Source of the DNA: Crocinitomicaceae bacterium | GTDB taxonomy: Bacteria > Bacteroidota > Bacteroidia > Flavobacteriales_D > Crocinitomicaceae | Direction: 5' to 3' | NCBI GenBank assembly: GCA_002709305.1 | Contig: PAQM01000018.1 | Location: 1-32,838 of the forward strand | DNA length: 32,838 bases | Shown here: one piece after another, positions 1-9,132 of the stretch | How positions within the stretch are numbered: position 1 is the first letter of the stretch | How the letters are laid out: each line of letters begins with the position of its first letter | Notes under the pieces: model-generated | Databases searched by the model: none | Seen by the model: the letters and a program-made list of their open reading frames with translations, nothing else | Told to the model about the DNA's origin: nothing | Position numbers and translations under genes: made by a program

Positions 1-3000
1 GGATTCGTGTACGTCATAACTGTTCCAGTTAATGGATCAGTTAATCTGAACGTATATGAATCTGCACCAGGTACAGCGTTCGCTTTAATAATACTTGACG
101 ATGTCTCTACTTTACTTCCACAGAAATTGTTTGTTAACTGTGTAGTTGGAATATCGCAAGTATATGTGTTTAAATTAAGATTAACAATAGAATCACAACC
201 ATTAGTAGTAGTAAATATTTCGGTATATTGACCACTTGTAGTTAATGATTGAGATCCAAATGTATATGTGTCTCCATCACATATTGAATCTGAAATATTT
301 TCAGTATGAATTGGAATTATAGTTAAGTCGAGAGTAATTGTAGAATCACATCCTGCAGCATTTGTTGTTGTAAATGTTGGCGGTGGTGGCAATACAATTA
401 ATGTTCCTGTCATTCCATTTACTGCATGAGCTCCTACAGCGCAATCGTAGTAATATGTCCCTGGTATATTAAAAATATGGACTGCTAAATCTGAAGATGT
501 AGTTGGTTGGGTAATGAAACTAACAGGATTATTGTATGAATTTCCTGTTATAGATGAAATATCAAAATTTACATTATGATTCCCACCATCATTGATCCAT
601 TTAACTGTGTCTCCTGTATTTATAGTAAGAGAATTTGGAGAGTAATAAAAATTACCTGCATTAATAACATGTGAAGTAGGAACATAATTATTTGTACTAG
701 ATGTATATGTATTACCATCTATCCAAGTATAACTATCACAAGCTGTAACTACATCCGTTCCTGTGTTAGCGTAATTAATTGTTAAATCTAATGTTACAAC
801 ACTATCACATCCTGCAGCGTTTGTTGTGGTATATGTTGCGGTATTATTGGATGTTGTATACGTATTACCATCTATCCAAGTATAACTATCACAGGCTGTA
901 ATTATATCTGTGCTTGATGTAGAATTATTTATAGTTAGATTTAATACTGCTATACTATCACATCCATCAAATGTTAATAAAGGAGGATTAACATTATCTC
1001 CATAATATGTATACATCCCACTTTGAGTATAAGTGTTACCATTCCAATCATAACTATCGCAAGCTGTTACATTTGTATAGGATGTCTCTGAATAATTAAT
1101 TGTTAGGTTGATTGTGATAATACTATCACAGTTTGTATAATTGGGAATTGTATCCGTATATGTACCAGTTGTTGTCCATGTATATACTCCACTTGGTGAA
1201 TTATAAGAATTACATGACGTTTGATTTATTGTGTCATATGTGTTGACACAGATTGGTGTTAACGAGCAACTAGCAGAGTGCTGATTAATGTTTGTCCAAT
1301 CATTTATAGATGCTACAATCCATTCACTTGAAGTTGAATCTGTACCAAAAGAACCAAGTTCATTTGGGTTTCCAGAACATACAGTTGATTTTCTAATTAA
1401 AGTGTGATCTTTTGTTGCATCAGGGGTACCAGCAACTTCCCACCCAAAGCCTGGGTCACCTTGCATGTCACCAACAATATCAATGATAGTATAGTTTGCA
1501 GCAGTTGCACCAGCTAAAGTAAGAGCAAAAACATCATCACCATTACTTAGATATGTGAATGTTTGATTACTTACAGCGGAGATAGTTGAGTCAGCAGATT
1601 GGTGACTAATTATGTATACTTCACCATCTGCAAGTATTGTACTATCTGGGAATGTAATATTGTCTGGATAATCGAATTCTCCAAAAGTATTACATCCATT
1701 AGAGCAAGATGATAATGAATAGTTCGATAAATCAATATCAGTCCCTGTGCCGTTATAAATTTCTATGTATTTATTACTGCTAGTACCTTCGGCTATTTCA
1801 GAAATGAATAGAGTTGAAGCACCACCTGTATAACCTGAAAGGGTAGTGAATAGGAATGGCCCAACCCATGCACTTTGATTGACGCCACAATCAGATTGAA
1901 CATAGAACTCGTATGAAGTTCCTGACATTAATCCAGAAATATTTTCTGTAGTATTTGTTATTCCCGAAATTGATGTTCCATTACCTAGAATAAATCCAGC
2001 AACACCATATTCAATATTTGCTAAACCAGCGCCTCCATCAGTCCATGAAAGGTCAGCTGAGGTTGTTGAAATATTTGATGCAGTTAAATTATACATATCT
2101 ACACAAGGTGGATAATCTGTAGTGAACGAAATTGGTCCAGCCCATTGACTTACATCTGTTCCACAATCAGATTGTACATATATGTCATAAGGTGTAGATG
2201 CTATCAGTCCGTTTATGGATACTGGGTTATTTGTTGTGCTTGATATTAATGTACCTGATCCTTGAGAAAACCCTGAAGGCCCCCATTCAATATTAGCTAT
2301 ACCAAAGCCTGAATTATCATTCCATTCAAAATCTGCTGAATTATTTGAGATATTCAAAACATTCAAAGAACTTGGAATTGGACAAATAGAGCATGCATCC
2401 ACAATAATATCAATAGATATTGAATTTGAACAATTAGTATTTGTATCAGTATAGTTGTATGTAATTGTATGAGTTCCAACTCCTACAGATGAAGGATCAA
2501 AATTGTTGGAAACAATACCACTTCCAGTTAAAGTTCCTCCAACAGGTGATGGATTTAAACTGAAAGCAGAGTCACTGACACAAGGATTTGTTGTTATTGG
2601 ATTAAAAGACAAAGATGGTAAAGGATTAATTGTAATCGTTACAATTTCATAATTTCCTTCACATGATGATTCACCTGTAAAAGTTTCTGTTACATAGTAT
2701 GTTAAAGTACTTCCTGGGTTATAAGATGGTGAAAAAGTTGATCCCATACCTATATTTGAAGATAATGTAGCATCTGTATACCAGTTTAGGTTACTAGATG
2801 GGTAACTTGAGTTAAAAGATCCAATTGGGAATGGGTAGTCAGATGATGCATTATCCATTGCACCATCTAAAGCATTTATTCCTGAAAATGTCCATTCTGT
2901 AATATTAAAAATTCCTTGATTAGGCAAAGAATAATTCTTTCTGTATGCCCAACCATCTAAATAATCCCACGGTTCACCTGAACCATCAGTATTAATATCG

Positions 3001-5096
3001 CCAAATACATCAATAACAATACCATTATGAAATAATTCAATAGCATCATCACCGTTAATATTAGCAGGAGAAGAAGCTATTGAATTAGGAGATTGGTTAA
3101 AGAAAGTTAAGAATTTTGTTGGTTCTGTAGCAACAGTATATGTTTCACCAGCATTTAAAGATATTGCAGGAAATGTAAATTCTTCTCCGTCTGTTCCGCC
3201 ACCATTATTAGCAGAACCAAATCCGTAAGCACTTAAATCAGGGATATCTTCAATTGCATAGAATTCTATACATTTGGGTAATCCACCTGATAAAGTTGCA
3301 TCAGCGACACCGCTAATAATTAATGCATTTCGATTTCCAATTGCGGTTAAATTATTTAATGTATCACCATCACATATAGTTTGATTTCCAGATAGTATTG
3401 GAGGGTTTGGAGTAGGAGTTATTGTTAGATTTAGTGTGATAGTACTATCACAACCAACTGTGTTTGGTATAACATGTGTTACGTTATTAAATGAAGAAAC
3501 TGTAATTGAACCTGACATAGAGGGTGAGTGAGGATCACACCAATAGTTGTAATTTCCAGGAGTTTCAAAAACATGTGTGAAGGTCCATCCAGAACCTACA
3601 TCATTTCCAAAACTTTCAGGGTTATTTGGAAATGTTGCTGTTGTTCCATTTACATTGTGATTTCCTGCAGTATTAATAAAGGTAACAGTATCACCTAAAT
3701 TTATATTTAGAGAATTTGGACTAAAACTCATGCCCATCGTTTCAATGATATGATTAGTATTTACAATAGGAGTAATATCTGTAGTATATGTTTTTCCATC
3801 AATCCATGTGTATGGACCACAAACAGTGTCAGTAAATGTACTATATGTTGGTTCCAAATTATTTAATGTTAGGTTGACTGTAGAGTCACAACCATTAGAT
3901 GAAGTAAATATTTCAGTATATTGACCAGCTGTAGTTAATGATTGAGATCCAAAAGTATACGTATCGCCATTACAAATTGAAGCTGTAAAATCATTTATTG
4001 AAGATGGTAGTACTGTTAAATCAAGAGTGACTGTAGAATCACATCCTGTTATAGAGGTGAATGATTCAATATATTGACCTTGAGTACTTAATGTTTGATT
4101 ACCTAAAGTATATGTTTCGGTGTTACAGATTGTAGCTGTAACATTTTCTGTATAAGAATCAACTGTAGTTAAATCAAGAGTGACTGTTGAATCGCATCCT
4201 GTTACAGAGGTAAATAGCTCTGTGTATTGACCAGCTGTAGTTAATGATTGAGATCCAAAAGTATATGTATCACCATTGCAAATTGTAGCTGTAGCAGTTT
4301 CATTATAAGTGAGATTAACTATTAAGTTAATAGTGATGATACTATCACAACTTGCAGAGTTAGTTATTGTATCTGTGTATGTGCCACTTGTTGTCCATGT
4401 ATAAAGACCACTTGGTGAACTATAAGAATTACAAGTAGTTTCATTAATTGTTGAATAAGAATCACAACTTGGTGTTGAAGTACAAGAAGATGTGTGTAGA
4501 GCAATATTATCCCAATAATTTTTACCTTCTACAATCCACTCACTTGAACCTGCATCTGTTCCAAAAGAACCAAGTTCATTTGGATTTCCTGAACATACAG
4601 ATGATTTTCTAATTAACGTATGGTCTTTAGTGGCATTATTTACCCCAGCAACTGGCCATCCAGAACCTGGGTCACCTTGCATATCACCAACAATGTCAAT
4701 GATAGTATAGTTTGAAGCAGTTGCACCAGCTACAGTAAGAGCATATACATCATCACCATTACTTAAGGATGAATATGTTTGATTAGTAACAGCTATGATT
4801 ATAGGGTCAGAAGATGCATGAGCTATAATATATGTACCACCATCCATTATCATTGTACCTAAAGGAAATGTAACTGCATCAGGATAATCAAATTCTCCAA
4901 ATGTATTACATCCATTAGTGCAACGTGATAATGAATAATTAGACAAATCAATATCAGCTCCTGTTCCATTATAAATTTCTATGTATTTATTATTACTACT
5001 ACCTTCAGCTATTTCAGATATAAATAGAGTAGTAGCTTGTGAAAATGTCATCATGGATAACATGATAAACATAGTTAGGGATAAAATTTTTTTCAT
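1..5096 (-). CDS. Giant secreted multidomain repeat protein with lamin-tail, FN3 and cupredoxin domains (partial, 3' end outside window)
   Basis: The frame opens with ATG at 5096 and stays open to base 1, so at least 1,698 residues are present and the C-terminus is missing. An N-terminal signal peptide (MKKILSLTMFIMLSMMTFSQ) indicates export. Domains in order: lamin-tail-like domain (residues about 20-190, SEIAEGSSNNKYIEIYN); a block of ~45-residue repeats with CDSxxTLxL motifs (about 211-561) containing a cupredoxin (about 446-531); a second lamin-tail-like domain (about 585-690); a short repeat with GTHTITYNYTD (about 840-900); two fibronectin III domains (about 903-1085); a third lamin-tail domain (about 1093-1270); and a second repeat block (about 1283-1650) with a second cupredoxin (about 1471-1568). 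The final residues begin the long repeat seen seven times in the neighbouring protein. A T9SS sorting domain would be expected beyond the window; this is inference. Function is unknown; surface or extracellular copper binding or adhesion is possible. Confidence 0.9.
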   Translation of the reverse strand, partial: MKKILSLTMFIMLSMMTFSQATTLFISEIAEGSSNNKYIEIYNGTGADIDLSNYSLSRCTNGCNTFGEFDYPDAVTFPLGTMIMDGGTYIIAHASSDPIIIAVTNQTYSSLSNGDDVYALTVAGATASNYTIIDIVGDMQGDPGSGWPVAGVNNATKDHTLIRKSSVCSGNPNELGSFGTDAGSSEWIVEGKNYWDNIALHTSSCTSTPSCDSYSTINETTCNSYSSPSGLYTWTTSGTYTDTITNSASCDSIITINLIVNLTYNETATATICNGDTYTFGSQSLTTAGQYTELFTSVTGCDSTVTLDLTTVDSYTENVTATICNTETYTLGNQTLSTQGQYIESFTSITGCDSTVTLDLTVLPSSINDFTASICNGDTYTFGSQSLTTAGQYTEIFTSSNGCDSTVNLTLNNLEPTYSTFTDTVCGPYTWIDGKTYTTDITPIVNTNHIIETMGMSFSPNSLNINLGDTVTFINTAGNHNVNGTTATFPNNPESFGNDVGSGWTFTHVFETPGNYNYWCDPHSPSMSGSITVSSFNNVTHVIPNTVGCDSTITLNLTITPTPNPPILSGNQTICDGDTLNNLTAIGNRNALIISGVADATLSGGLPKCIEFYAIEDIPDLSAYGFGSANNGGGTDGEEFTFPAISLNAGETYTVATEPTKFLTFFNQSPNSIASSPANINGDDAIELFHNGIVIDVFGDINTDGSGEPWDYLDGWAYRKNYSLPNQGIFNITEWTFSGINALDGAMDNASSDYPFPIGSFNSSYPSSNLNWYTDATLSSNIGMGSTFSPSYNPGSTLTYYVTETFTGESSCEGNYEIVTITINPLPSLSFNPITTNPCVSDSAFSLNPSPVGGTLTGSGIVSNNFDPSSVGVGTHTITYNYTDTNTNCSNSISIDIIVDACSICPIPSSLNVLNISNNSADFEWNDNSGFGIANIEWGPSGFSQGSGTLISSTTNNPVSINGLIASTPYDIYVQSDCGTDVSQWAGPISFTTDYPPCVDMYNLTASNISTTSADLSWTDGGAGLANIEYGVAGFILGNGTSISGITNTTENISGLMSGTSYEFYVQSDCGVNQSAWVGPFLFTTLSGYTGGASTLFISEIAEGTSSNKYIEIYNGTGTDIDLSNYSLSSCSNGCNTFGEFDYPDNITFPDSTILADGEVYIISHQSADSTISAVSNQTFTYLSNGDDVFALTLAGATAANYTIIDIVGDMQGDPGFGWEVAGTPDATKDHTLIRKSTVCSGNPNELGSFGTDSTSSEWIVASINDWTNINQHSASCSLTPICVNTYDTINQTSCNSYNSPSGVYTWTTTGTYTDTIPNYTNCDSIITINLTINYSETSYTNVTACDSYDWNGNTYTQSGMYTYYGDNVNPPLLTFDGCDSIAVLNLTINNSTSSTDIITACDSYTWIDGNTYTTSNNTATYTTTNAAGCDSVVTLDLTINYANTGTDVVTACDSYTWIDGNTYTSSTNNYVPTSHVINAGNFYYSPNSLTINTGDTVKWINDGGNHNVNFDISSITGNSYNNPVSFITQPTTSSDLAVHIFNIPGTYYYDCAVGAHAVNGMTGTLIVLPPPPTFTTTNAAGCDSTITLDLTIIPIHTENISDSICDGDTYTFGSQSLTTSGQYTEIFTTTNGCDSIVNLNLNTYTCDIPTTQLTNNFCGSKVETSSSIIKANAVPGADSYTFRLTDPLTGTVMTYTN
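150..1250 (-). repeat. Protein-coding ~45-residue CDSxYTW/GCDSTVTLDL repeats, block 2
   Basis: This part of the giant gene encodes about five tandem units, each with a first half such as ACDSYTWIDGNTYT and a second half such as NAAGCDSVVTLDLTI. The paired Cys at the start of each half recurs in every unit. One unit is split by the second cupredoxin domain. Such repeats are common in secreted Bacteroidota proteins. Boundaries are approximate. Confidence 0.8.
395..685 (-). other. Cupredoxin (plastocyanin-like) domain 2 inside the giant protein
   Basis: Residues about 1471-1568 repeat the cupredoxin pattern with different ligand spacing: His1507 in GGNHNVNF, Cys1552 in YYDCAVGAH, His1557 and Met1562 (Cys-x4-His-x4-Met). 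It begins after TWIDGNTYTSSTNN and is followed by a proline linker and then TFTTTNAAGCDSTITLDL, the second half of the interrupted repeat. The two domains clearly differ in sequence, so the duplication is not recent. Confidence 0.75.
3415..4465 (-). repeat. Protein-coding ~45-residue CDSxYTW/GCDSTVTLDL repeats, block 1
   Basis: About five tandem units, three of them very alike (ICNGDTYTFGSQSLTTAGQY followed by GCDSTVTLDL). The last unit is split by the first cupredoxin domain. The DNA copies near 3890-3970 and 4170-4270 are also similar at nucleotide level, suggesting some homogenisation. Boundaries are approximate. Confidence 0.8.
3505..3760 (-). other. Cupredoxin (plastocyanin-like) domain 1 inside the giant protein
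   Basis: Residues about 446-531 read as a type 1 copper domain: an N-terminal strand (MSFSPNSLNINLGDTVTF), then GNHNVNG with His480, then YNYWCDPHSPSM giving Cys520, His523 and Met527. The His...Cys-x2-His-x3-Met spacing fits the copper-ligand pattern of the plastocyanin/azurin family. The domain interrupts a CDSxxTLxL repeat directly after GKTYT, and the second half of that repeat (GCDSTITLNL) resumes after it. Copper binding is inferred from the ligand pattern. Confidence 0.75.
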
Positions 5097-5360
5097 TTTA
5101 ATTAGTAGTTAAGAATTAGTTATAGTTTATAAATCTAATGATTCTATATTTTTTTGTGTGTTAAAAAAACATCAACTTTTTAACAAAAAAAACAATCAAT
5201 TTTAAATTAATGTTAATTACTATTTAGGAAACTACTTGAGTTATCTATATTTATTAACATTTTAGTAATTATTGATTTGTTAACATAAAAAAAGAACTCC
5301 TAAATATTTAGGAGTTCTTTAGATCAATATTTATGAAGTTTATTTAAAACAGATGAGAAT
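5097..5360. other. Intergenic gap between the two giant surface-protein genes
   Basis: 264 bases of very AT-rich sequence. It holds the terminator of the upstream gene (5291-5320) and must hold the promoter of the gene starting at 5096. I found no convincing Bacteroidota promoter match (TTTG, then TAnnTTTG) and no small ORF worth calling. Confidence 0.6.
5281..5320 (-). terminator. Intrinsic terminator of the 5361-8993 gene
   Basis: Positions 5291-5320 are a perfect palindrome (AAAGAACTCCTAAAT and its complement). Read on the minus strand, the hairpin starts about 40 bases after the stop codon at 5361 and is followed by a run of T residues (5290 downward). This is the form of a Rho-independent terminator and isolates the two giant genes as separate transcription units. 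Confidence 0.85.
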
Positions 5361-8300
5361 TTATTGTTTTATGATTTTAGACAAACTTCTTTTATTATTT
5401 TGTGTTGTTATTACTTGGTAAAAACCAGGAATATATTTTTGACCAATTTCAATTTCTCTCTTTTCTTTTATATTAATTGATTTTTTGTCAATTAATCTTC
5501 CTGTTGCGTCATATATAGAAACAATAACTGGTGTGTTTACATCTTCCGAAGTGATTCGCAGTATTGTAGAATTAAGAAAAGGATTTGGAGAAATATTTAC
5601 TTCAAAATTTATTATGTTTTCTTGAATTAAATTTTTTGAGAAATTATTAGTACTTATAGAAGAACCTGAAGGAGTGGTGTGTGTACAAACTATTCCATAA
5701 TTACCCCAAGCACTTACCGGTCCACCACCGGCACTAGTTAGTTTAACAGCAATGTCAACATCGTATACTGTATTGGGTAATATGCCAATAAAGTTTTGCA
5801 AGTTTACAGTTCTAATAGGAGAATCATAGATTATTACTGTACCTGTAATTGGATCGGTCATTCTAAATCTATACTCTTCAGCAATGTAAGGAGCAGTTTC
5901 AACTGGAATTGCTTTAATTACACTAGTCATTGAATTAGCTGTCGCATTACAATGATTATTAACTAATTTTGTTGTTGGAAGAGATGGGGTGGTGTGTGTA
6001 CAAACTATTCCATAATTACCCCAAGCACTTACTGGTCCACCACCGGCACTAGTTAGTTTTACTGCAACATCTACATTATATGTTATTCCTTCTACAAGCC
6101 CTGGGAAATTATTTAAATTTACAGTTCTAATAGGAGAATCGTAAGTCATTATTAAACCTGTATTTGGGTCTGTTATTCTAAATCTATATTCTTCAGCAAT
6201 ATATGGTGATACATCAACTGGTATTGCCTTGATAACATCATTCATTGAACTAGCTGTATCATTACAATCGCTAGAGACTAATCTAGTTAAGGGTAAATCT
6301 GGAGTTGTGATTGTACAAACTTGACCGTATGCTCCTAGAATACCATTTAATGTTATAGCAACATCAATGTCGTATGTGATACCCTCAGTTAATCCAAATG
6401 ACGAAATATTTACAGTTCTAATAGGAGATGGATAAATAATGTTCCATCCAGTATTAGGATCTATAACTCTAAATGTATAATTTGTTGCCGCAGTAACTTC
6501 TATTGCTTTAATTATACTATTCATTGAGCTAATGTTAACATCACAGAATGCATTCTGTAACCTTGATAATGGAAGAGCTTGAGTTGTTAATTGACAAATT
6601 GGTCCGTAAGGTTCTAATATACCATTTTGAGTAACAGCAACATCAACATCATATGTTATACCATTTTGAAGAGAAAAGTTATTTAAGTTAACGGTTCTTA
6701 TGGGTGATTCATACGTGATTATTGAACCTGTTGGGTCTGTAAATCTAAATGTGTAAGATTCTGCACCAAGAATAGCAAGCGCTTTTATTGTGGTATTTAA
6801 TTCCCATGGAGCAGTGCTTCCACAATATGTTGGCTCTAGTTGAGATTGAGTAAGGGATGGGGGCATTGTTAATTGACAAATTGGACCATAACTTCCTAAT
6901 ACTCCATTCATTGTTACAGCAACATCAACGTCATATGTTATATCATTAGCTACTGCAAAATTTGATAAATTGATAATCCTAGTAGGAGAATCATCAGTCA
7001 TAATTGTACCTGTATTTGGTTCCGTCAGTCTAAATGTGTATAAATCTGCTCCAGAAACAGCTATTGCTTTTATTTCACTGTTTAAACTGTTAACAGAGTT
7101 ATTACAATATGCATTTGTTAGTTGTGTGGTAGGTATTGATAAAACGGTTAATTGACAAACTGTACCATATGGACCTAGAACATTGTTAATAACTAATGCA
7201 ACATCTACATCATAAGTTATATCACTGCTTAATGGGAAATTAGAGAGATTAATTATTCTAGTAGGTGAACCATAAACATAAACATCATTACCATTTGTAA
7301 TCCTAAATATGTATGTAGTAGCACCAATAATTTCAATTGCTTTTATTGTGCTATTTAGACCAATAACAGTATCATCACATAATGCATTTATTAGTCTTGA
7401 AGTTGGTACAGGAGGGGTTGTTAATTGACATATTGGGCCATAATTCCCTATTAAACCATTTAATTTAACAGCAACATCAACATTATATGTTACATCATAA
7501 GTGATCGAAAAATTTGATAAACTAACGGTTCTTGTAGGTGATTCATAAATTATTATATCACCTGATATAGGGTCAGTAAATCTGAATGTGTATGATTCAG
7601 CACCTGTGACAGGTAGAGCTTTTATGTTAGTTGTTAATGAATTAACTGAGCTATCACAAAATGCATTTGTTAGTTTTGTTGTTGGTAAAGTTGTAAATGA
7701 AAAAGGCCCAATCCATTGACTTTGATTAACACTACAGTCAGATTGAACATAAAATTCATATGTTGTTTCTGTATTTAAATTAGATATTGTTTCTGGATTG
7801 TTTGAAGTTCCAATTACAAGAGTACCATTTCCTTGTGTAAAACCAGCAATTCCATACTCAATATTATTAAGATTGGAATTTGAATTATCTGTCCATAATA
7901 AATCTGCTTCTGCATTTGTAACGTTGATAGCGCTTAAATTTGATGGGTCTGTACAGTCAGGATTACAATCTGTATCAAACGAAGATTGAGGATCAATATT
8001 TAGCCAATTAGTATTTGACCATGAAGGGTCATCAACTTTAATGCAGAAAAGATTATTATTACCTGTGGAATTAAAAGAAGTTATAATAGTATTATTACCA
8101 TTTTTTATATTGAGACTTGTCAGAGTGTTATTCTGAGATAATAATTCGGTTAATGAGATATTGTTTGTTAAATCAAGACTTACGATTTGATTGTTTTGGC
8201 AATCTAATGTATTTAAAGCTAAAAAATCTTCAATTCCTGTTAAATCAACTATCGATTCGTTACTTACATCTAAATTTGTTATTGTGTTTATGTTTGCTGT

Positions 8301-8993
8301 AATGACATAATCATCTATAAAATTATCATAACCTAAGCTAATTAGTTTTTGCTCAAAGTTATCATCCGGCACATATGTATACCCTGATCCTGGAGAGCAA
8401 TTAATTCCAAAAGATGTCCAGGAGTCAATTCCGAACCAATTAGAAGATGACCATGAAGGATCATCAACATCAATACAGAAAAGATTTGAATTACCTATGG
8501 CATAAAACATTGAAATAATTGAATTATTCCCATTTCTTAAATCTAGACTTGTTAATTGATTGTTGTGACAAAACAATCCCGTTAAATTATTATTGTTGCT
8601 TAAATCAAGGTTTGTTATTTGATTATTATAACAAAACAAAGTAACTAGATTGTTATTTATATTAATACTATTTATTTGGTTGTAATAACAGTATAATTTA
8701 GTGAGACTATTATTATTACTTACATCTAAAGTTGTGAGTTGGTTATTGTGGCATAGTAATTCAGATAAATCATTAAAATCTTCAATTCCCGTTAGATCAG
8801 AGATAGATTCATTACTAACATCAAGACTGTTTATATTACTAATATTAGCAGTAATAACATAATCATCTAGTGTATTATCATACCCTAAATTGATTAAAGC
8901 TTGTTCAAAATTATCGTCAGGCACATAGGTTTGTTGACCAAAAAGTAATATTGATAAATGAAAATAAAATAATGTGAGTAGTATTTTTTTCAT
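5361..8993 (-). CDS. T9SS-secreted leucine-rich repeat / FN3 / seven-repeat surface protein
   Basis: 1,210 residues, complete. The signal peptide covers about residues 1-19. Two related leucine-rich modules follow (about 21-200 and 206-345); each opens with TYVPDDNFEQ, contains LDVSNESI and DLTGIEDF, and closes with FCIxVDDPSWS. A fibronectin III domain lies at about 346-435 (VTNAEADLLWTDNSN, ETTYEFYVQSDC). Seven tandem repeats of 90-105 residues (about 436-1108) share an opening Cys, IKAI, YTFRxTDP, SPxRTVNL, YDVDVAV and a closing YGxxC. The C-terminus (about 1135-1210: SPNPFLNSTIL, YDATGRLIDKK, PGFYQVI) is a T9SS type A sorting domain, so the protein should be exported and attached to or released from the cell surface. 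The ligand is unknown; adhesion is an inference from architecture. Confidence 0.93.
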   Translation of the reverse strand: MKKILLTLFYFHLSILLFGQQTYVPDDNFEQALINLGYDNTLDDYVITANISNINSLDVSNESISDLTGIEDFNDLSELLCHNNQLTTLDVSNNNSLTKLYCYYNQINSININNNLVTLFCYNNQITNLDLSNNNNLTGLFCHNNQLTSLDLRNGNNSIISMFYAIGNSNLFCIDVDDPSWSSSNWFGIDSWTSFGINCSPGSGYTYVPDDNFEQKLISLGYDNFIDDYVITANINTITNLDVSNESIVDLTGIEDFLALNTLDCQNNQIVSLDLTNNISLTELLSQNNTLTSLNIKNGNNTIITSFNSTGNNNLFCIKVDDPSWSNTNWLNIDPQSSFDTDCNPDCTDPSNLSAINVTNAEADLLWTDNSNSNLNNIEYGIAGFTQGNGTLVIGTSNNPETISNLNTETTYEFYVQSDCSVNQSQWIGPFSFTTLPTTKLTNAFCDSSVNSLTTNIKALPVTGAESYTFRFTDPISGDIIIYESPTRTVSLSNFSITYDVTYNVDVAVKLNGLIGNYGPICQLTTPPVPTSRLINALCDDTVIGLNSTIKAIEIIGATTYIFRITNGNDVYVYGSPTRIINLSNFPLSSDITYDVDVALVINNVLGPYGTVCQLTVLSIPTTQLTNAYCNNSVNSLNSEIKAIAVSGADLYTFRLTEPNTGTIMTDDSPTRIINLSNFAVANDITYDVDVAVTMNGVLGSYGPICQLTMPPSLTQSQLEPTYCGSTAPWELNTTIKALAILGAESYTFRFTDPTGSIITYESPIRTVNLNNFSLQNGITYDVDVAVTQNGILEPYGPICQLTTQALPLSRLQNAFCDVNISSMNSIIKAIEVTAATNYTFRVIDPNTGWNIIYPSPIRTVNISSFGLTEGITYDIDVAITLNGILGAYGQVCTITTPDLPLTRLVSSDCNDTASSMNDVIKAIPVDVSPYIAEEYRFRITDPNTGLIMTYDSPIRTVNLNNFPGLVEGITYNVDVAVKLTSAGGGPVSAWGNYGIVCTHTTPSLPTTKLVNNHCNATANSMTSVIKAIPVETAPYIAEEYRFRMTDPITGTVIIYDSPIRTVNLQNFIGILPNTVYDVDIAVKLTSAGGGPVSAWGNYGIVCTHTTPSGSSISTNNFSKNLIQENIINFEVNISPNPFLNSTILRITSEDVNTPVIVSIYDATGRLIDKKSINIKEKREIEIGQKYIPGFYQVITTQNNKRSLSKIIKQ
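5670..7690 (-). repeat. Seven tandem 90-105-codon repeats in the T9SS protein
   Basis: Units begin near residues 436, 530, 622, 718, 808, 902 and 1007. Each carries one Cys near its start and one near its end (YGxxCxxTTP), possibly a disulfide pair. The last two units are longer (105 residues) because of TAPYIAEEYRF and GGGPVSAWGN insertions and are nearly identical in DNA over 71 bases. The fold is probably Ig/FN3-like, judged from the alternating-strand pattern; this is inference. Confidence 0.85.
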
Positions 8994-9132
8994 CGTTGAA
9001 TTAAAGTATTTATAATTACTATTAATTTAGTTTTTTTTTCTTTAAATTCCTAATTATCAACGCTAAATTAGTTCAATAGGTTGTGTGTTATGTTAACTTA
9101 ATTTTAAGTTTTAAACAATCTTTTTTTTATTT

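Noticed and set aside
7-231. Open frame on the plus strand opposite the giant gene
   Set aside because: It has no recognisable domain and lies wholly opposite a strongly supported minus-strand gene; the same applies to several 60-90-codon plus-strand frames at 6970-8302 and 9757-9972.
5670-7690. Regularly spaced direct repeats resembling a large repeat array
   Set aside because: Period is near 285-315 bases, always a multiple of three, and lies inside an open frame; this is protein repeat structure, not CRISPR or satellite DNA.
9066-9110. Hairpin AACTTAA/TTAAGTT after the TlpA-like gene as a terminator
   Set aside because: The stem is short and purely AT-rich apart from one pair, and no T run follows it on the minus strand.
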